From NCBI GenBank assembly GCA_038117265.1, contig JAYOFO010000051.1, positions 1 to 17,235 on the forward strand: DNA of 17,235 bases, given 5' to 3'. The notes under the pieces are model-generated. The model saw only the letters and a program-made list of their open reading frames with translations. It was not told where the DNA came from and searched no databases. This DNA is from JAYPUG01 sp038117265. GTDB taxonomy: Bacteria > Pseudomonadota > Alphaproteobacteria > UBA6615. Made by a program: the position numbers and the translations under genes. Of this stretch, positions 6,471 to 15,387 are shown in pieces; the first letter of the stretch is position 1; each line of letters starts with the position of its first letter.

Positions 6471-7442
6471 CTATTCGGCCGCGTTCTGCGCGGCCATGTC
6501 CTCGCTCTCGGCGATGAACTTCTCGGCCTCCAGCGCGGCCATGCAGCCCATTCCCGCGGCCGTCACCGCCTGCTGGTAGACCTTGTCCTTGACGTCGCCC
6601 GCCGCGAACACGCCGGGGATGTTGGTCGCCGTGCTGTCGGGCGCGGTGACCAGATAGCCTTCCTCGTCCATGTCGAGCTGGCCGCGGAAGATCTTGGTGT
6701 TGGGATCGTGGCCGATGGCGATGAACACGCCGTCGACGGTCAGGTCGGTCTGCGCGCCGCTCTTCAGGTTCTTGAGCCGCGCACCGTTCACGCCCGGCGG
6801 GTTTTCGGTGCCCACCACCTCGTCGAGGACGGTGTCCCACATCACGTCGATCTTGTCGTTGCGCATCAGCCGGTCCTGCATGATCTTCTCGGCGCGCAGC
6901 TCGTCGCGGCGGTGGATCAGGGTGACCTTCGAGGCGAAGTTCGTCAGGTACAGCGCCTCCTCGACGGCGGTGTTGCCGCCGCCGATCACGGCCACGGGCT
7001 TGTCGCGATAGAAGAAGCCGTCGCAGGTGGCGCAGGCCGACACGCCGAAGCCCGAGAATTTCTGCTCGCTCTCCAGCCCCAGCCAGCGCGCCGTCGCGCC
7101 GGTCGCCACGATCAGCGTGTCGCCGGTGTAGACGTCGCCGGAATCGCCGGTGCAGGTGAAGGGGCGTGCGGAGAGATCGACGTTGACGATCAGGTCGTCG
7201 ATGATGTCGGTCCCCACTTTCGTGGCCTGCTCGACCATCTGTTCCATGAGCCAGGGGCCCTGGATCACGTCGGCGAAGCCGGGGTAGTTCTCGACATCGG
7301 TGGTGATGGTGAGCTGGCCGCCCGGCTGCATGCCCTGGACCATGATCGGCTTCAGGTTGGCCCGCGCGGCATAGATCGCTGCGGTGCAGCCGGCCGCGCC
7401 GGAACCGAGGATCAGGACCTTCGAATGGTGGGTTTCCGGCAT
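6471..7442 (-). CDS. trxB: Thioredoxin reductase
   Basis: A 323-residue cytoplasmic FAD/NADPH enzyme that reduces thioredoxin. The N-terminal FAD-binding motif GSGAAG (residues 13-18) is followed by PGGQLTITTDVENYPGF, the redox-active pair Cys137/Cys140 in SACATCDGFFY, the NADPH-binding motif VIGGGNTAVEEALYL, and the C-terminal FAD motif GVFAAGDVKD. Length matches the low-molecular-weight bacterial type. I choose ATG 7442, where family similarity begins; the open frame extends to 7490 but its first 16 residues are low-complexity arginine-rich. A GGGA lies about 9 bases upstream. It is probably co-transcribed with lsrB. The 120-base gap to adhC upstream holds GC-rich palindromes but no clear terminator. 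Confidence 0.96.
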   Translation of the reverse strand: MPETHHSKVLILGSGAAGCTAAIYAARANLKPIMVQGMQPGGQLTITTDVENYPGFADVIQGPWLMEQMVEQATKVGTDIIDDLIVNVDLSARPFTCTGDSGDVYTGDTLIVATGATARWLGLESEQKFSGFGVSACATCDGFFYRDKPVAVIGGGNTAVEEALYLTNFASKVTLIHRRDELRAEKIMQDRLMRNDKIDVMWDTVLDEVVGTENPPGVNGARLKNLKSGAQTDLTVDGVFIAIGHDPNTKIFRGQLDMDEEGYLVTAPDSTATNIPGVFAAGDVKDKVYQQAVTAAGMGCMAALEAEKFIAESEDMAAQNAAE

Positions 7443-7562
7443 GTCGGCGGTTCCCGGTCTTGTTCGTTGTTGGCGCGCCGGCCGGCGCATCCGGTCCGAA
7501 CTAGATAGTCAGCGGCGGCGGGGAGGGCAAGCGCGTGTCGCGGCCCCGCCGTTCCCGCCGCA

Positions 7563-8672
<1,110 letters not shown>

Positions 8673-8680
8673 GGCGATAC

Positions 8681-8712
8681 CTCCCGGGACCGCAAAATTT
8701 CGTTGCCGGGAG
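8681..8712 (-). promoter_or_regulatory. Inverted repeat covering the adhC ribosome-binding site
   Basis: CTCCCGG (plus strand 8681-8687) and CCGGGAG (8706-8712) are a perfect 7-base inverted repeat, spacer 18. In the adhC transcript the second arm contains most of the GGGAGG ribosome site, so the stem would hide it. A second pairing, GGGAC 8686-8690 with GTCCC 8714-8718, shares bases with the first and so excludes it. This could be a translation control structure or, as DNA, an operator. It may also be chance in GC-rich sequence. Confidence 0.35.
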
Positions 8713-8739
8713 TGTCCCAAGGCGGGGCGGGGAGTGCAA

Positions 8740-8755
8740 GCGCGCGAAGGCGCGC
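8740..8755 (-). terminator. Possible weak terminator after the hydrolase gene
   Basis: GCGCGC (8740-8745) and GCGCGC (8750-8755) form a 6-bp stem with a 4-base loop, 15 bases after the hydrolase stop. No T-run follows, so termination would be partial at best and adhC may be read through. Confidence 0.25.
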
Positions 8756-8770
8756 GGTCCGGGGCTCAGG

Positions 8771-9514
8771 TCAGCCCAGCACCCGCGCGTAGAGGTCGAA
8801 CATCTTGCCCCAGACGATCTCGGCCGAGGGCTCGTGATAGACGGGCCGCTCGGGAAACGCGAAGCCGTGCTCGGTGCCGGGGAACGTCTCGATCAGGTGC
8901 GGCACGCCGTTGGCGTCGAGCGCGGCCGTCAGGTCGGGGATCACATTGTCCGGGACCCAATGGTCGTGCTCGGCGAAGGCGTAATACATCTCGCCCTGGA
9001 TGTCGGGCGCCAGCAGGTGGGGCGAGTCGTCGTTTTCGGTGACGATGTAGACGCCGTAGAGCGAGACGTTGGCCGCGAACCGGTCGGGGAACCGCCCCGC
9101 GACGGTGGTCACGAACGCGCCCGACATGCAGTAGCCGACCGAGCCCATGGGTCCGTCCGAGGCCGCCGCGTCGTCGCCCAGCGCCTCGATGATCGCGGCC
9201 GTGTCGCTGGCCACGCCTTCGTTGGACAGGCTGTGCCAGGCCGCGAAGATCATCTCGGTCATCTTCTCGGTGCGCTTCGCCAGGTTGAAGCGCAGGAACC
9301 CGAGCCGGTAGTAAAGGTCGGGCAGGACCGCATAGTAGCCCTGCCCGGCGATGCGCCGGGCGAAGCCCCGCAGCTCCTCGCGGATCCCCGGCGCATCCAT
9401 GTACATGACCACCACCGGATGCGGCCCGGCCCCGTGCGCATCGGCATCGGGCCAGGCCGCGAAGGTGGGCATCACCCCGTCCGGGGTCGTGATCTCGAAT
9501 TCGCGTTCGGCCAC
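8771..9514 (-). CDS. Dienelactone hydrolase family protein
   Basis: A 247-residue alpha/beta hydrolase. The catalytic triad of the family is visible: Cys129 in GSVGYCMSGAF (nucleophile elbow), Asp184 in AEHDHWVP and His216 in GTEHGFAF. An early strand and loop, PHPVVVMYMDAPGIREELRG, supply the oxyanion region. The start is GTG 9514, with GAAGGA 9 bases upstream and family similarity from residue 4; the frame stays open much further upstream, but there it overlaps the cytochrome gene in another frame. It begins 14 bases after the cytochrome c stop, so the two are one operon. Substrate is unknown: family members open lactone rings of chloroaromatic breakdown products or cleave other esters. Next to adhC, a role in hydrolysing a thioester or ester product is conceivable but not shown. 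Confidence 0.85.
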   Translation of the reverse strand: MAEREFEITTPDGVMPTFAAWPDADAHGAGPHPVVVMYMDAPGIREELRGFARRIAGQGYYAVLPDLYYRLGFLRFNLAKRTEKMTEMIFAAWHSLSNEGVASDTAAIIEALGDDAAASDGPMGSVGYCMSGAFVTTVAGRFPDRFAANVSLYGVYIVTENDDSPHLLAPDIQGEMYYAFAEHDHWVPDNVIPDLTAALDANGVPHLIETFPGTEHGFAFPERPVYHEPSAEIVWGKMFDLYARVLG

Positions 9515-9528
9515 CGGACGGGATCCTT

Positions 9529-10371
9529 CTACTTCGGCGGCAGGACGCGCAGGTACGACACGATCGCCTGCAGGTCCGCTTCCGAGATATTGGCGTAGTA
9601 GGGATAGGCCATCGGCGGCAGCATGCGCGAGCCGTCGGGGCGCGTGCCCGTGGTGATCATCCGCCGGATGTCGGTGTAGCTCTTGTCGGCCAGCCCGGTC
9701 GGCGTGATGTTCGGCGAGACGCTGGTGCCCCAGGGCCCGTGGAACTCGAAGCCGCCGGCACCGAGGCTGTTGACGGTGTCCGGCCCCTTCGGCCCCATCG
9801 GCGAATGACACTCGATGCAATGGCCCGCCGGGCCCGCCAGATAGGCGCCGTAGGCGACGGGATCGTCGCGCGGCACGTCGGGCACGGTGCCGACCGGCGG
9901 TCCGTAGGTCGGCGGCAGCGGGATGCGGTAGGTCGATTTGGGGATCGCGTTCTTGATCGGCTTGACCTGGCGCAGATAGGAAACGATCGCCTGCGCGTCC
10001 CAGTCGGACAGGCCGCGATAGAGGCCGATTGGCATCGGCGGGCCGATGATCGTGCCGTCGGGGCGGACGCCCTCGCGGATCGCCTTGATGATCTGCGCGT
10101 CGGTCCAGTTGCCGAGCCCGGTCTCGGGATCGGGCGTGAGGTTCGGCGAGTTCGCATCGAACGCCGGGTTGCTCTCGAACGGCGCCATGCCGGCGAGTTC
10201 CATCCCGGGGATGTCGCCGTTCGGGCCCTTCGGCGTGTGGCAGTTGCCGCACGCGACGATCGACTGCATCAGGTAGGTGCCGCGCTCGAGCAGGGTCTCG
10301 GCGCTTGCCGCACTGCCCGACGCAACCCAGGTCACGACGGCGATTGCCGCCATGGAAATCTTGGTTTTCAA
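9529..10371 (-). CDS. Secreted dihaem cytochrome c
   Basis: A 280-residue periplasmic electron-transfer protein with two cytochrome c domains. Haem-binding motifs are CGNCH (residues 41-45) and CIECH (185-189); the likely sixth ligands are Met113 (PPMP) and Met254 (PPMAYPYY). Both domains end with similar helices (AQAIVSYLRQ, LQAIVSYLRV), showing internal duplication. The N-terminus is a Sec signal (MKTKISMAAIAVVTWVASGS, cut near ASA-ET). I start at TTG 10371 because AGGGGG sits 4-5 bases before it and it supplies the lysines of the signal; ATG 10353 is the alternative and would lose them. The open frame continues to 10896 but there overlaps corA in the wrong frame. The type resembles the cytochrome subunits of periplasmic alcohol, aldehyde or gluconate dehydrogenases, but no such dehydrogenase lies beside it. 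Confidence 0.88.
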   Translation of the reverse strand: MKTKISMAAIAVVTWVASGSAASAETLLERGTYLMQSIVACGNCHTPKGPNGDIPGMELAGMAPFESNPAFDANSPNLTPDPETGLGNWTDAQIIKAIREGVRPDGTIIGPPMPIGLYRGLSDWDAQAIVSYLRQVKPIKNAIPKSTYRIPLPPTYGPPVGTVPDVPRDDPVAYGAYLAGPAGHCIECHSPMGPKGPDTVNSLGAGGFEFHGPWGTSVSPNITPTGLADKSYTDIRRMITTGTRPDGSRMLPPMAYPYYANISEADLQAIVSYLRVLPPK

Positions 10372-10390
10372 GAAACCCCCTAAGATAAAC

Positions 10391-10411
10391 AGAATGCGTA
10401 TTCTAGCATTC
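10391..10411. promoter_or_regulatory. Nested inverted repeat before the cytochrome c gene
   Basis: GAATGC (10392-10397) and GCATTC (10406-10411) are a perfect inverted repeat, with AGAAT/ATTCT (10391-10395, 10400-10404) nested out of register. The minus strand also reads TAGAAT here, a fair -10 element, so this is a plausible promoter with an operator 20-40 bases before the TTG start. It could instead be the end of corA. Confidence 0.35.
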
Positions 10412-10448
10412 ACGCGTGCGGGATTCGACAGGTTCGGGAGCGTGTCGC

Positions 10449-11582
10449 TCAGCGGCGGCGGCGGGCTCCGGCGCGGCGGCGCAACGCGCGTTCGCCGCCG
10501 ATCCAGCCGCGGTGCCAGAACCAGAAGACGAGCGCACCGGCGACCGCCAGCATCAGCAGCAGGGCGAACGGATAGCCGAAACGCCAGGCGAGTTCGGGCA
10601 TGTTCCAGGGCGATGTGGCGGGGTCGAAGTTCATGCCGTAGAGCGAGGCGATGAAGCCGAGCGGGATGAAGATCGTGGCGATGATCGTCAGCACCTTCAT
10701 GATCTCGTTCATGCGGGTGTTCACCATCGACAGGTGGATGTCGGTCAGGCTGCCGATCATGTCGCGCTGGGTGTCGATCATGTCCATCAGCTGGACCGTG
10801 TGGTCGTAGCAGTCGCGCAGGAAGACCTTGGTCTCGGGCTGGATGGCGGGATGTTCGTCGCGCAGCAGCCCGTTCAGCAATTCGCGCATCGGCCACACCG
10901 CGCGCCGCACCGTCAGCAGGTCGCGGCGCAGCCGGTGGATGTGGCGCGCATGTTCGTTGTTCGGCGCCTCGAGCACCTCCTGTTCGAGGCGTTCGACCCG
11001 TTCGCCCATCGATTCGAGGATCGGGAAGTACGCGTCGATCGAGGCGTCGATCAGCGCATACATCAGGTAGTCGGCACCGTGCGCGCGCAGGCGCGAGGCC
11101 GGGTCGTGCAGGCGCGAGCGGACCCGGCCGAACCAGTCGCCGGGCCGTTCCTGGAACGTCGCGACGAAGTCGCGGCCGAGGAAGATGCTCATCTGCTCGG
11201 TCGCAATGTGTTCCGACACCGCCGGCATGCGCAGCACGACGAACAGGAAGCCGTCATAATCCTCGGCCTTGGGGCGCTGGTGCGTGTTGACCACGTCCTC
11301 GAGTGCCAGCCCGTGCAGTCCGAACGTCGCGCCCAGCGCCTCGACCATCGCGACGTCGCGCAGCCCGTCCATGTTGACCCAGGTGCATGCGTGTCCCGCG
11401 CGCGCGGGCCCGATGTCGGCGACGGCGATCGAATCCCGTTCGTCCAGGCCGGACGGCCCGTAGGAGAGCAGGGAGAGTTGCGAATGTTCGGCGGCCGGGT
11501 CGGCGGCGAGGGTGCCCGGCGCGGTGCCGGGCGGTGTACGGCGGCGCTGCCGCCGTGGCGAACCGGTGTCCGCCGCGGCCAT
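10449..11582 (-). CDS. corA: CorA-family magnesium/divalent metal transporter
   Basis: A 377-residue inner-membrane channel-type transporter. The family signature YGMNF occurs at residues 315-319, at the end of the first membrane helix (VLTIIATIFIPLGFIASLYG); a second helix (ALLLMLAVAGALVFWFW) follows, then a basic cytoplasmic tail. The large N-terminal cytoplasmic domain includes a long helix rich in charged residues (ERVERLEQEVLEAPNNEHAR). The loop after GMNF reads DPATSPWNMPEL; the usual MPE of CorA is present. The first 33 residues are arginine/proline-rich and not conserved, so a later start is possible, but the ATG at 11582 sits 3 bases after the upstream stop with a TAGGAC element, suggesting coupling to the 658-residue gene. 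Whether corA belongs functionally with that operon is unknown. Confidence 0.92.
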   Translation of the reverse strand: MAAADTGSPRRQRRRTPPGTAPGTLAADPAAEHSQLSLLSYGPSGLDERDSIAVADIGPARAGHACTWVNMDGLRDVAMVEALGATFGLHGLALEDVVNTHQRPKAEDYDGFLFVVLRMPAVSEHIATEQMSIFLGRDFVATFQERPGDWFGRVRSRLHDPASRLRAHGADYLMYALIDASIDAYFPILESMGERVERLEQEVLEAPNNEHARHIHRLRRDLLTVRRAVWPMRELLNGLLRDEHPAIQPETKVFLRDCYDHTVQLMDMIDTQRDMIGSLTDIHLSMVNTRMNEIMKVLTIIATIFIPLGFIASLYGMNFDPATSPWNMPELAWRFGYPFALLLMLAVAGALVFWFWHRGWIGGERALRRRAGARRRR

Positions 11583-11585
11583 GTC

Positions 11586-13562
11586 CTAGAACCCGAACAT
11601 GTGATCCAGCGAGAAGGCACTGCCGTCGCGCGTGATCACGCCGTGGTAGCCGAACAGGCGACACGATGTGTCGCGGATCAGCACGTAGCCGGTGCCCGCG
11701 GGCCCCGGTGCGGCGGCGGCCTTGCGCGCCTTCCCGTCGAACAGCTCCGACAGGCGGAAGTGGGCCGAGCCGCCGCAGGGGATCGCCAGGTCCGCCTCGC
11801 CGACGACCGCGCCCGCACCGTCATGCAGGTACAGCTTCGTCTCGGACGTCGTGCGCCACGGGGTCGAGGCCGGATAGATCAGCTGGCAGAACGTGTCGGG
11901 GTCGTCGTCGCCGACCGCCATCGCGGGGTCGGTCCGCAGATAGAGCCGGGTCGTCAGCCCGGGCGCGCCGCCGGAATAGGATTGCGGCTCGTTGTTCCAG
12001 GTGAGCACGGTGTTGAAGATGTGCGCGCCGAAGCTGGTTTCCGCCGCGTGGCCCGAATCCCGTGCCTCGTAGCGGAACAGCCCGTGCAGCCAGCCATCGA
12101 CGCCGCGCGTCGCGGCACCGAAATCGTAGACCAGCTCCATGTGGCCCGCCGTGTCGCGCAGGGCGTCGGAGCCATTGAAGATGTCGTCGGCGTCCAGCGC
12201 CACGCTGTCGTTGCGGCGCAGCTCGCCGAACGCGTGGCGGGCGACCTCGTTCCCGGCGGCGTCGTAGAACAAAGCGGTCAGCGGCAGCGTTTCCTGGCTG
12301 CGTGCCATCGGGGTCGGCAGCGCGATGGTGCGGAAGGCGCCCCGCGGCAGGACGGGCGCGGGCAGGATGAAACCCTTGCCCATCAAATTGCCGATCTCGG
12401 CGATTCGCGGATCGGGCTCGAGGTCCGTGCGCTCGACATTCGCGTGCGCGGTGCGCCGCCGCGCCACCTGCCCGCCGGCGCCGACCTCGATCTCGTAGCG
12501 CGGGCGCACGAAGTGCTTGCCGGCCCGGACCTCGAGCTGGGCCGGCCAGCGCGCATCGGGCAGCAATGCGCCGACGTCGAGGGCGCATGTCGCGAACGGC
12601 GCGATCTCCTGCGCGAAGGCGACGACGCGGTCGTCGCCCATCAGGTTGAGGCCCACCGCACCGGCGGGGATCGGGCAGGGATGGCTGTTCTGGATCCACA
12701 GCAGCACCCGCTCGTCGTCCTTCGGGGCGGGCAGGCCGGCATAGAAGTCGGCGGGCCAGGCATTCGCGTCGTGGGTGCACGACAGGTCGCGCGGATCGTC
12801 GCCATACGTATCGAGCGCGTACTTGACAATGTCGTGACCCCTGGCGCCGATCGCGTGGACGAAGAGCTGACCGGTGAACGCCTCGAGCCCCAGGCGGGCG
12901 CAGACCTCGGCGCTGTCGATAGTGACGCCGCCGGGGCTGTTGGGCAGCGCCTGATCCCATTGCGCGACGGTCTCGCCGTCGCCATCGATCAGGCTCAGCC
13001 AAAGGGTGACGTCGGCGGCGCCGTAGCGGTGCCAGTAGTTAGCCGTCGCCAGGCGCGTGTGCAGGCGCCCGCCGCGGCCGTCGGGAACGTCGCGAAAGAA
13101 GGCGAAATTGGTCGCGAAGTTCAGCGGGTCGAGATACGTCGCGCGGTTCGTCAGCCGGTCGGCGGGCAGCCGCAGCGCGTCGAGGGTCACGATCTCGGTG
13201 GCGGCGGGCACCAGATGGTCGATGTCGCGCACCAGCTTGTCGGCATCGAAGGCCACCACCAGCAGGATGGCGGTCTCTGCCGACGCGACGTCCGTGATCG
13301 GCTGGGTCGTCGTGCCGAAGGCGGGCTGCCCCAGCGCCGCCAGGTCCTGGACATAGACATTGGCAATCGACAGGCCGTCGAACGGGTAGAGCTCGGCGAA
13401 CGCGCCCGCGAAACCGTGCGGATCATAGAGGGCGACGGGGCCGGCGCCGGCGAGCTGCGCGATGAGCGCACGTGCATGCGGCGCCACGGCCGGGTGTCCG
13501 GCGGCCTTGAAGAAGGGGAAGCCGCCGCGCACGTTCGAGAAGGTGTCAATCCGCAGGGTCAT
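11586..13562 (-). CDS. Large protein of unknown function with internally repeated beta-rich units
   Basis: A 658-residue protein I do not recognise. There is no signal peptide or membrane helix, so it is probably cytoplasmic. The N-terminal part (1-175) has alternating helix and strand (GPVALYDPHGFAGAFAELYP, AILLVVAFDADKLVRDIDHL). The rest looks like two related halves. Each has a strand pair around D-G-x-G-E-V (LSLIDGDGETVAQW at 189; ALFYDAAGNEVARH at 430), a segment with W and YxG (DFYAGLPAP, SYSGGAPG) leading into LLWIQNSHP or LYLRTDP, then a second strand pair (NLMGDDRVVAFAQEI at 306; YLHDGAGAVVGEADLAI at 578) ending in DVGALL or LSELF. Its ATG overlaps the oxygenase stop by 4 bases (ATGA), so it is translated with that gene. 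It might be that enzyme's substrate or partner; this is inference. Confidence 0.8.
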   Translation of the reverse strand: MTLRIDTFSNVRGGFPFFKAAGHPAVAPHARALIAQLAGAGPVALYDPHGFAGAFAELYPFDGLSIANVYVQDLAALGQPAFGTTTQPITDVASAETAILLVVAFDADKLVRDIDHLVPAATEIVTLDALRLPADRLTNRATYLDPLNFATNFAFFRDVPDGRGGRLHTRLATANYWHRYGAADVTLWLSLIDGDGETVAQWDQALPNSPGGVTIDSAEVCARLGLEAFTGQLFVHAIGARGHDIVKYALDTYGDDPRDLSCTHDANAWPADFYAGLPAPKDDERVLLWIQNSHPCPIPAGAVGLNLMGDDRVVAFAQEIAPFATCALDVGALLPDARWPAQLEVRAGKHFVRPRYEIEVGAGGQVARRRTAHANVERTDLEPDPRIAEIGNLMGKGFILPAPVLPRGAFRTIALPTPMARSQETLPLTALFYDAAGNEVARHAFGELRRNDSVALDADDIFNGSDALRDTAGHMELVYDFGAATRGVDGWLHGLFRYEARDSGHAAETSFGAHIFNTVLTWNNEPQSYSGGAPGLTTRLYLRTDPAMAVGDDDPDTFCQLIYPASTPWRTTSETKLYLHDGAGAVVGEADLAIPCGGSAHFRLSELFDGKARKAAAAPGPAGTGYVLIRDTSCRLFGYHGVITRDGSAFSLDHMFGF

Positions 13563-14194
13563 GCACCCGGTCCCCGGCGGCCGGTTGCCCGCTTGGTGAG
13601 GGCCGAGATTGTGTGGCGGACCTGCTCGCGCAGCTTGTAGCGGCGGCTGTTGACCCAGTTCAGCTGGATCGTCCGGCGCTCGCCGTCGAACGGGTGGTGG
13701 CCGTGCCAGGCCGTCGGTACGCACGGGAAGGCCAGCAGCGTGCCCTCGTCGGGCGGCACCTCGACGGCGTAGTCGTCGAGATCGTCGGGGCTGCGCAGCA
13801 GGCGAAGCTGGCCGCCGGGCTCTTCCCAGGACGGGTTCATGTAGAGCAGGACGGTGACGAGCTTGCCAGTGGAGTCGAGGTGGATCTTGCCATCGGTCGG
13901 CCGTGCGCGGCCGCGAACGGTGACCATGGTGGGCTTGTCGGCCAGGCTCATGGACAGCTTCTCACCGAGCGCGCCGGCGAATTCCGGGCCTTCGAGCGCG
14001 GCGAGCAGGGCGGCGAACCCGGGACCGAAATCGAGCTGCGAGACGGGGAAGCTGCCCGGCCGGACGATACGCGGGAAATCCTCGTGCGCCGCCTTCAGCG
14101 CCTCGGCCGTCACCAAGCCGGGCACCAGCACATGATCGAAGGGATCATGGGCGACCGAGCAGGCGTTCAGGGCGGCGTAGTCGATGACGGCCAT
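13559..14194 (-). CDS. 2-oxoglutarate/Fe(II)-dependent oxygenase
   Basis: A 211-residue protein with the double-stranded beta-helix signature of Fe(II)/2-oxoglutarate oxygenases of the prolyl-4-hydroxylase-like group. Metal ligands are His105 and Asp107 in DGKIHLDSTGK and a distal histidine, probably His164, in TAWHGHHPFDGERR. Arg173 or Arg174 in the same stretch would bind 2-oxoglutarate. PSWEEPGGQLRLL (residues 121-133) is the usual GGxL strand between them. The ATG at 14194 has AGAGGA 5 bases upstream. It follows the ELM1-family gene by 43 bases and overlaps the 658-residue gene by ATGA. Members hydroxylate proteins, small molecules or glycans; no substrate can be read from the sequence. 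The closeness of the genes suggests that the product or substrate is linked to one of them. Confidence 0.88.
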   Translation of the reverse strand: MAVIDYAALNACSVAHDPFDHVLVPGLVTAEALKAAHEDFPRIVRPGSFPVSQLDFGPGFAALLAALEGPEFAGALGEKLSMSLADKPTMVTVRGRARPTDGKIHLDSTGKLVTVLLYMNPSWEEPGGQLRLLRSPDDLDDYAVEVPPDEGTLLAFPCVPTAWHGHHPFDGERRTIQLNWVNSRRYKLREQVRHTISALTKRATGRRGPGA

Positions 14195-14237
14195 GCGATC
14201 CTCTTAGAACGCGTCATGGGCAATTGCAATGCGACGC

Positions 14238-15209
14238 CTAGACGCGTGCGCGCGCGGCGAGGCGCCGCATGACCTCATGGGCGATCCGGGCCATGTCGCC
14301 GGGCGGCGTGTAGGTCCAGGTCTCGCCGGCGCCCGTGAAACGGCGGGTGATTCCCGCGGCCTCCATCGCCGCGTGGAACCGCCAGAACTTGTCCGAACCG
14401 CCTTCGAGGTGGACGATGTGGACCGGTTTGCCTGTTGCCGCCGCCTCGCTGACCATGTTCACCGAATCGCAGGTCACCACGATCGCGTCGGCATGGGCGA
14501 GATAGCCCAGATACGGGTTCGCCCCGGTCTCGTCCCAGATGTCGACCGGCAACCCCGCCAGCGCGGATGCGATTGCGGCGCGTGCATGCGCCGGCGTGCG
14601 CCGCGAGGGGGTGATCGCCAGCGACCAGCCGTTCTGCGCCAGGGTGCGCAGTTCGGCGGCGAGCGCGGCGCCGACGGCCTCGGTCATCGTGTAGACCGCA
14701 TTGTCGCCGCCGATCAGTACGGCGGCGAGCGGATGCGGCAGGTGGGCCACCCGTCCGGCGAACGCCGTGCGCGCCGCGGCGAGGGAGTCGGGCGTCACGC
14801 CATGGCAGGCGCCCAGTGTCGTGACCACGTTCGGACCGGCGATGCCGTCATGCTCGGGTGCGACCACCAGGTCGAACGCCGACGGTGCGATGCCGGGGTC
14901 CTGAATCTGGATGCAGAAGGTTCGCCCCTTGCTGGCGCGGCGGACGGCGCGCGCGGGTGCGACTGAGCGCCGGCCCGAGGCGATCAGCAGATCGGGCCAG
15001 GGCGGCCCAAGGGGATCGGAGCCGGCGGTCACGACGCCCATGCGGGTGGGCGTCAATGCCGGCGGCAGCCACGACCAGGGCGCGCGCAGGTCGACCGTCT
15101 TCGTCTCGGCCGGCACGTCCAGCGCGAGGGCCAGCCCCCGGCACTGGTTCACCATGCCGATCTTTCCGTCTGTCAGAATCCAGCAGGAAAGCTTTTGCGG
15201 GTCGGTCAT
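14238..15209 (-). CDS. Mitochondrial-fission ELM1-family protein (GT-B-like)
   Basis: A 323-residue member of the ELM1 family (formerly DUF1022), named after plant fission proteins but widespread in Alphaproteobacteria, where it looks like a GT-B-fold glycosyltransferase of unknown substrate. Family signatures in order are ILTDGKIGMVNQCRGLA (N-terminal), IASGRRSVAPARAVRR, CIQIQDPGIAPSAFDLVVAP with EHDGI, VLIGGDNAVYTMTE, ITPSRRTPAHAR and ADAIVVTCDSVNMVSEAAAT. The last is the nucleotide-sugar-site-like segment near the C-terminus. GTG 15212 directly precedes ATG 15209; I use the ATG. Neither has a clear ribosome site. It heads a minus-strand operon and is divergent from lrp, with 178 bases between. 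In many genomes this family lies near envelope-glycan genes; none are visible here. Confidence 0.88.
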   Translation of the reverse strand: MTDPQKLSCWILTDGKIGMVNQCRGLALALDVPAETKTVDLRAPWSWLPPALTPTRMGVVTAGSDPLGPPWPDLLIASGRRSVAPARAVRRASKGRTFCIQIQDPGIAPSAFDLVVAPEHDGIAGPNVVTTLGACHGVTPDSLAAARTAFAGRVAHLPHPLAAVLIGGDNAVYTMTEAVGAALAAELRTLAQNGWSLAITPSRRTPAHARAAIASALAGLPVDIWDETGANPYLGYLAHADAIVVTCDSVNMVSEAAATGKPVHIVHLEGGSDKFWRFHAAMEAAGITRRFTGAGETWTYTPPGDMARIAHEVMRRLAARARV

Positions 15210-15243
15210 CACGATACGTCTGGAGCACAGGAATTGCGCCGAA

Positions 15244-15272
15244 TTGGGGCAAACGGGCGTTTGGAATATAAT
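15244..15272 (+). promoter_or_regulatory. Sigma-70-type promoter of the lrp gene
   Basis: TTGGGG (15244-15249) is followed after 17 bases by TATAAT (15267-15272), a perfect -10, with a predicted start near 15279 and a leader of about 109 bases before lrp. This AT-rich patch stands out from its surroundings. It lies between divergent genes, so the regulator may control itself and the ELM1 operon from here. Confidence 0.6.
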
Positions 15273-15387
15273 TTCAATCTGCTAGCATTCCCGCCTGGCG
15301 ATGGCAGAAACTATAGGCGCGGGTCGGGGTGATTCCCATGGCTGCGCCGCCAAAACAAACACCGCGCCGCTGGGAGGTTTGAGGGTC

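Noticed and set aside
7475..7488. Perfect palindrome GCGCCGGCCGGCGC between adhC and trxB as a terminator
   Set aside because: It leaves no proper loop without opening the centre and has no T-run on either strand; such strings are common in GC-rich DNA.
9515..10252. Upstream extension of the hydrolase frame through the cytochrome c gene
   Set aside because: It is the out-of-frame shadow of the cytochrome gene; GTG 9514 has a ribosome site and matches the family start.
10372..10896. Upstream extension of the cytochrome c frame into corA
   Set aside because: The extension overlaps corA on the same strand in another frame and would place 175 unrelated residues before an obvious signal peptide.
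10416..13640. A 1,074-codon open frame on the plus strand opposite corA and the 658-residue gene
   Set aside because: It is antisense to two genes with family features or coupled starts, its translation is rich in Arg, Gly, Val and His as GC-rich shadow frames are, and no domain or ribosome site is visible.
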